Of a stretch of DNA of 64,000 nucleotides, positions 62,118 through 64,000 are shown piece by piece; the first letter of the stretch is position 1; every line of letters begins with the position of its first letter. The stretch is from contig NZ_JAMGSL010000004.1 of NCBI RefSeq assembly GCF_025195125.1, positions 124,001 through 188,000 on the forward strand, given 5' to 3'. The stretch is from Streptomyces sp. Je 1-79 (lineage in GTDB: Bacteria > Actinomycetota > Actinomycetes > Streptomycetales > Streptomycetaceae). The translations under genes and the position numbers were made by a program. The notes under the pieces were generated by a model that was not told the DNA's origin, made no database searches, and saw only the letters and a list, made by a program, of their open reading frames with translations.

Positions 62118-62870
62118 ATGGACCGGAACATACGTGACGTCGACGATGTGCTGAAGCTCCTCGACGGGCTCTTCGCGAGGGAGGCCGACCGCTGGACCGC
62201 CGACGCGGCCGGCTGGTGGAACGGCTTCTACGGCGACCGCTCCAGAGCGGTGCCGTTCTTCGTCGCGAAGCCGGACGAGAGTCTCGTCTCCTGCCTCGAA
62301 CGCGGGTGGGTGGCGCCCGGCGGCCGCGCCCTCGACCTGGGCTGCGGCCCGGGGCGCAACGCCCTGTATCTGGCGACCCAGGGCTTCGAGGTCGACGCCG
62401 TGGACCTCTCCGACGAAGCGATCACCTGGGCCCGGCAGCGCGTCCAGGAGGCGGGTGCCCAGGTGCGGTTCCACCACGGGGACGCCTTCGAGCTCGCCGG
62501 GAGCGCGCTCACCGGCCCGTACGACCTGATCGTCGACTCGGGCTGCTTCCACCATCTGCCGCCCCACCGTCGCGTCAGCTACCTCGCCCTGCTCGACCGG
62601 CTGCTCGCGCCCGGCGGGCACCTCGCCCTGACCTGCTTCGCGTCGGGCGCCATGGGTTCGGAGCTGCCCGACGCCGACTTCTACCGCGAGCCGGGCCTGC
62701 ACGGTGGTCTCGCCTACACGCCGGAGTCCCTGCGCTGGATCTTCGCCGATCTGACGGAGGTCGAGCTGCGCCGCATGCGGGACGAGCCTGCCGACTCCCC
62801 GCACTTCGGCGAGGCGTTCCTGTGGACGGCCCTCTTCCGCCGGCCCGGGGCGGCGAACCCGCTGACCTGA
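62118..62870 (+). CDS. Class I SAM-dependent methyltransferase
   Basis: 250 residues. Motif I ALDLGCGPGRNALYLATQGFEVDAVDLSDEAI, post-I LIVDSGCFHHLPPHRR and GGHLALTCFASGAMG resemble thiopurine/tellurite-type small-molecule methyltransferases. A GGAAAGG precedes ATG 62118 by about 8 bases. It stands alone and is followed after 72 bp by a VOC protein in the same direction. Substrate unknown. Confidence 0.88.
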   Translation: MDRNIRDVDDVLKLLDGLFAREADRWTADAAGWWNGFYGDRSRAVPFFVAKPDESLVSCLERGWVAPGGRALDLGCGPGRNALYLATQGFEVDAVDLSDEAITWARQRVQEAGAQVRFHHGDAFELAGSALTGPYDLIVDSGCFHHLPPHRRVSYLALLDRLLAPGGHLALTCFASGAMGSELPDADFYREPGLHGGLAYTPESLRWIFADLTEVELRRMRDEPADSPHFGEAFLWTALFRRPGAANPLT

Positions 62871-62942
62871 CCGCGCGCGGGCCCCGGGTCCGGAGGAGAC
62901 TCGGAGACGTACCACCTCCCGGGGCCCCGAAGGAGCGCCACC

Positions 62943-63749
62943 ATGCTCACGACGCGTTTCGTCACCGGCTCCCCGAACTGGATCGACCTCGGCACTCCGG
63001 ACATCGACCGGGCGGCCGGCTTCTACCACGGCGTCTTCGGCTGGGACTTCGTCTCCGCGGGACCCGAGGCCGGCGGCTACGGGATGTTCCGCTCGGGCGA
63101 TGCCACGGTCGCCGGAGGCATGACGGTCGAGCCCGGGCAGGGCGGCCCGCCCGCGTGGACGCTGTACTTCCAGTCGGCCGACGCCGACGCCACGGCACAG
63201 GCGGTCCAGGCGGGCGGCGGCACGGTCCTGTTCGAGCCGATGGACGTCATCGACCTCGGCCGCATGGCCGTCTTCGCGGACCCGGCGGGCGCCTGGTTCG
63301 CCACCTGGCAGCCCGGTAGGAACAAGGGCCTCGACCTCGTCGACGGCCCGAACTCGCTGACCTGGGCCGAGCTCCACACGCCGGACGTGGACGCGGCCGT
63401 CGCGTTCTACGGCTCCGTCTTCGGCCTGGAGACCTCCACCGTGCCGATGCCTGAGGGCAGCGGCTCGTACCTCGTGCTGAACCCGGCGGGGCAGGGGGAG
63501 GAAGCGATGTTCGGCGGTGTCGTCCCGCTCGGTCTCGACCCCGTCGAGGCCTCGGGCGGTCCGGCCTGGCTGCCCTACTTCGAGGTCCCCGACACCGCCG
63601 CGGCGGTGTCGGCGGCCGAGCGGCTCGGCGGCGCGGTGCGGCTCGCCCCGATCGCGATGGAGGGCGTCGGCCGCCTGGCGAAGCTCGCCGACCCGTTCGG
63701 CGCGCGCTTCGCGGTGATCACGAGCACCCCGGTCGAGGAGGCGGCATGA
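62943..63749 (+). CDS. VOC family protein with two tandem domains
   Basis: 268 residues formed by two glyoxalase-like domains (about 1-125 and 135-265), each beginning PNWIDLGTPDIDRAAGFYHGVFGW / LTWAELHTPDVDAAVAFYGSVFGL and ending DPAGAWFATWQP / DPFGARFAVITS. This 27-kDa-type hydroxylase arrangement is common in Streptomyces. Known relatives bind small molecules or confer resistance; the precise role is open. GAAGGAGC precedes ATG 62943. Confidence 0.9.
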   Translation: MLTTRFVTGSPNWIDLGTPDIDRAAGFYHGVFGWDFVSAGPEAGGYGMFRSGDATVAGGMTVEPGQGGPPAWTLYFQSADADATAQAVQAGGGTVLFEPMDVIDLGRMAVFADPAGAWFATWQPGRNKGLDLVDGPNSLTWAELHTPDVDAAVAFYGSVFGLETSTVPMPEGSGSYLVLNPAGQGEEAMFGGVVPLGLDPVEASGGPAWLPYFEVPDTAAAVSAAERLGGAVRLAPIAMEGVGRLAKLADPFGARFAVITSTPVEEAA

Positions 63750-63839
63750 CCTGCGGCGCGACGGCTCCCGGCACGTCCGGCGCGCCGCATTGATCGAACG
63801 TTGATGGACCGTTTACGGCCGAAGGGCAGCGTATCGGCC

Positions 63840-64000
63840 ATGCAGAACGACACCACCGTGATGACCGCCCCGGCCGCACCCGACATGTCCTGGCAGGAGA
63901 ACGCGCTGTGCGCCCAGACCGGGCCCGAGTTCTTCTTCCCGGCCCCCGGCTCCTCGACGCGCGAGGCGAAGCAGCTGTGCGGAGCGTGCGAAGGGCGGGT
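63840..64000 (+). CDS. WhiB-family regulator, 3' end beyond window
   Basis: 53 residues visible before the right edge. SWQENALCAQTGPEFFFP and STREAKQLCGAC match WhiB itself more than other Wbl groups. Iron-sulfur ligands Cys24, Cys47 and Cys50 are present; the fourth lies beyond the edge. WhiB proteins bind a [4Fe-4S] cluster and sigma factor to control development. ATG 63840 is chosen. An in-frame ATG 63804 would add 12 residues, including a TTA leucine codon. Confidence 0.85.
   Translation, partial: MQNDTTVMTAPAAPDMSWQENALCAQTGPEFFFPAPGSSTREAKQLCGACEGR

Noticed and set aside
57142..63377. Two minus-strand open frames of more than 1000 codons over the FG-GAP, ligase and methyltransferase regions
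   Set aside because: Low-complexity shadows without motifs, crossing the MITE and several real genes.

Overview
The window reads as a chromosomal segment of a Streptomyces or very close relative. G+C is near 72 percent, genes use GC-ending codons, and many starts are GTG or TTG. Typical Streptomyces families are present: a WhiJ-like XRE/DUF397/anti-sigma triad, class F sortase, FG-GAP secreted protein, WhiB, DUF574 methyltransferase, Tat-exported proteins and a short Streptomyces inverted-repeat element. I see no rRNA, CRISPR array or prophage, and one tRNA (Leu, GAG).

Layout. 0-8 kb holds small metabolic and regulatory genes: NmrA-like reductase (cut by the left edge), RidA, WYL regulator, AraC regulator, His-rich methyltransferase, ricin-type lectin translationally coupled to a GlxA-type regulator, quinone-oxidoreductase-like MDR and aldo/keto reductase. 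8.1-15 kb (minus strand) is a branched-chain-type ABC importer with an acyl-CoA synthetase upstream. Both permeases and one ATPase of the importer are fused in a single 934-residue protein. 15-22 kb holds a LysR regulator with a divergent BASS transporter, an isochorismatase-like hydrolase coupled to a [2Fe-2S] ferredoxin-like protein, FdhD, a KAS III enzyme, and a secreted protein beside a class F sortase.

22.5-42.1 kb is the most interesting part: fifteen plus-strand genes, mostly tightly spaced. A ROK regulator is followed by a ribose-type ABC importer, a Gfo/Idh/MocA oxidoreductase, a TIM-barrel isomerase, and a 1224-residue secreted protein joining a sugar-dehydrogenase-like propeller, PKD, CBM6-like, ThuA and DUF1080 domains. 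Directly after comes an ebo-type cluster: inositol-phosphate synthase homologue, UbiA-type prenyltransferase (EboC-like), TIM barrel, EboA, EboB/TatD, EboE, EboF-like phosphodiesterase, then a Tat-exported TIM barrel. The sugar cyclase EboD of canonical clusters is absent, and an inositol-phosphate-synthase homologue stands where a cyclitol-forming enzyme would be expected. A shared 25-bp motif lies upstream of both the ROK gene and the secreted ThuA protein, suggesting one regulon. My inference is that imported or 3-keto-processed sugars feed a cyclitol that is prenylated and moved by Ebo proteins.

42-51 kb holds a DUF2254 membrane protein, tRNA-Leu with a strong terminator, a three-gene anti-sigma-like/methyltransferase operon divergent from an XRE-DUF397 pair with a compound palindromic operator, a DUF574 methyltransferase, an M64 peptidase, a GH4 glycosidase and a VOC protein. 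51-64 kb holds a Tat-type FAD oxidoreductase, a YchJ-family protein, a DHA2 efflux pump with an extra C-terminal domain, a secreted FG-GAP protein, a complete 178-bp MITE, divergent stand-alone ATP-dependent DNA ligase and LigD-type polymerase genes, a methyltransferase, a two-domain VOC protein and a WhiB gene cut by the right edge.
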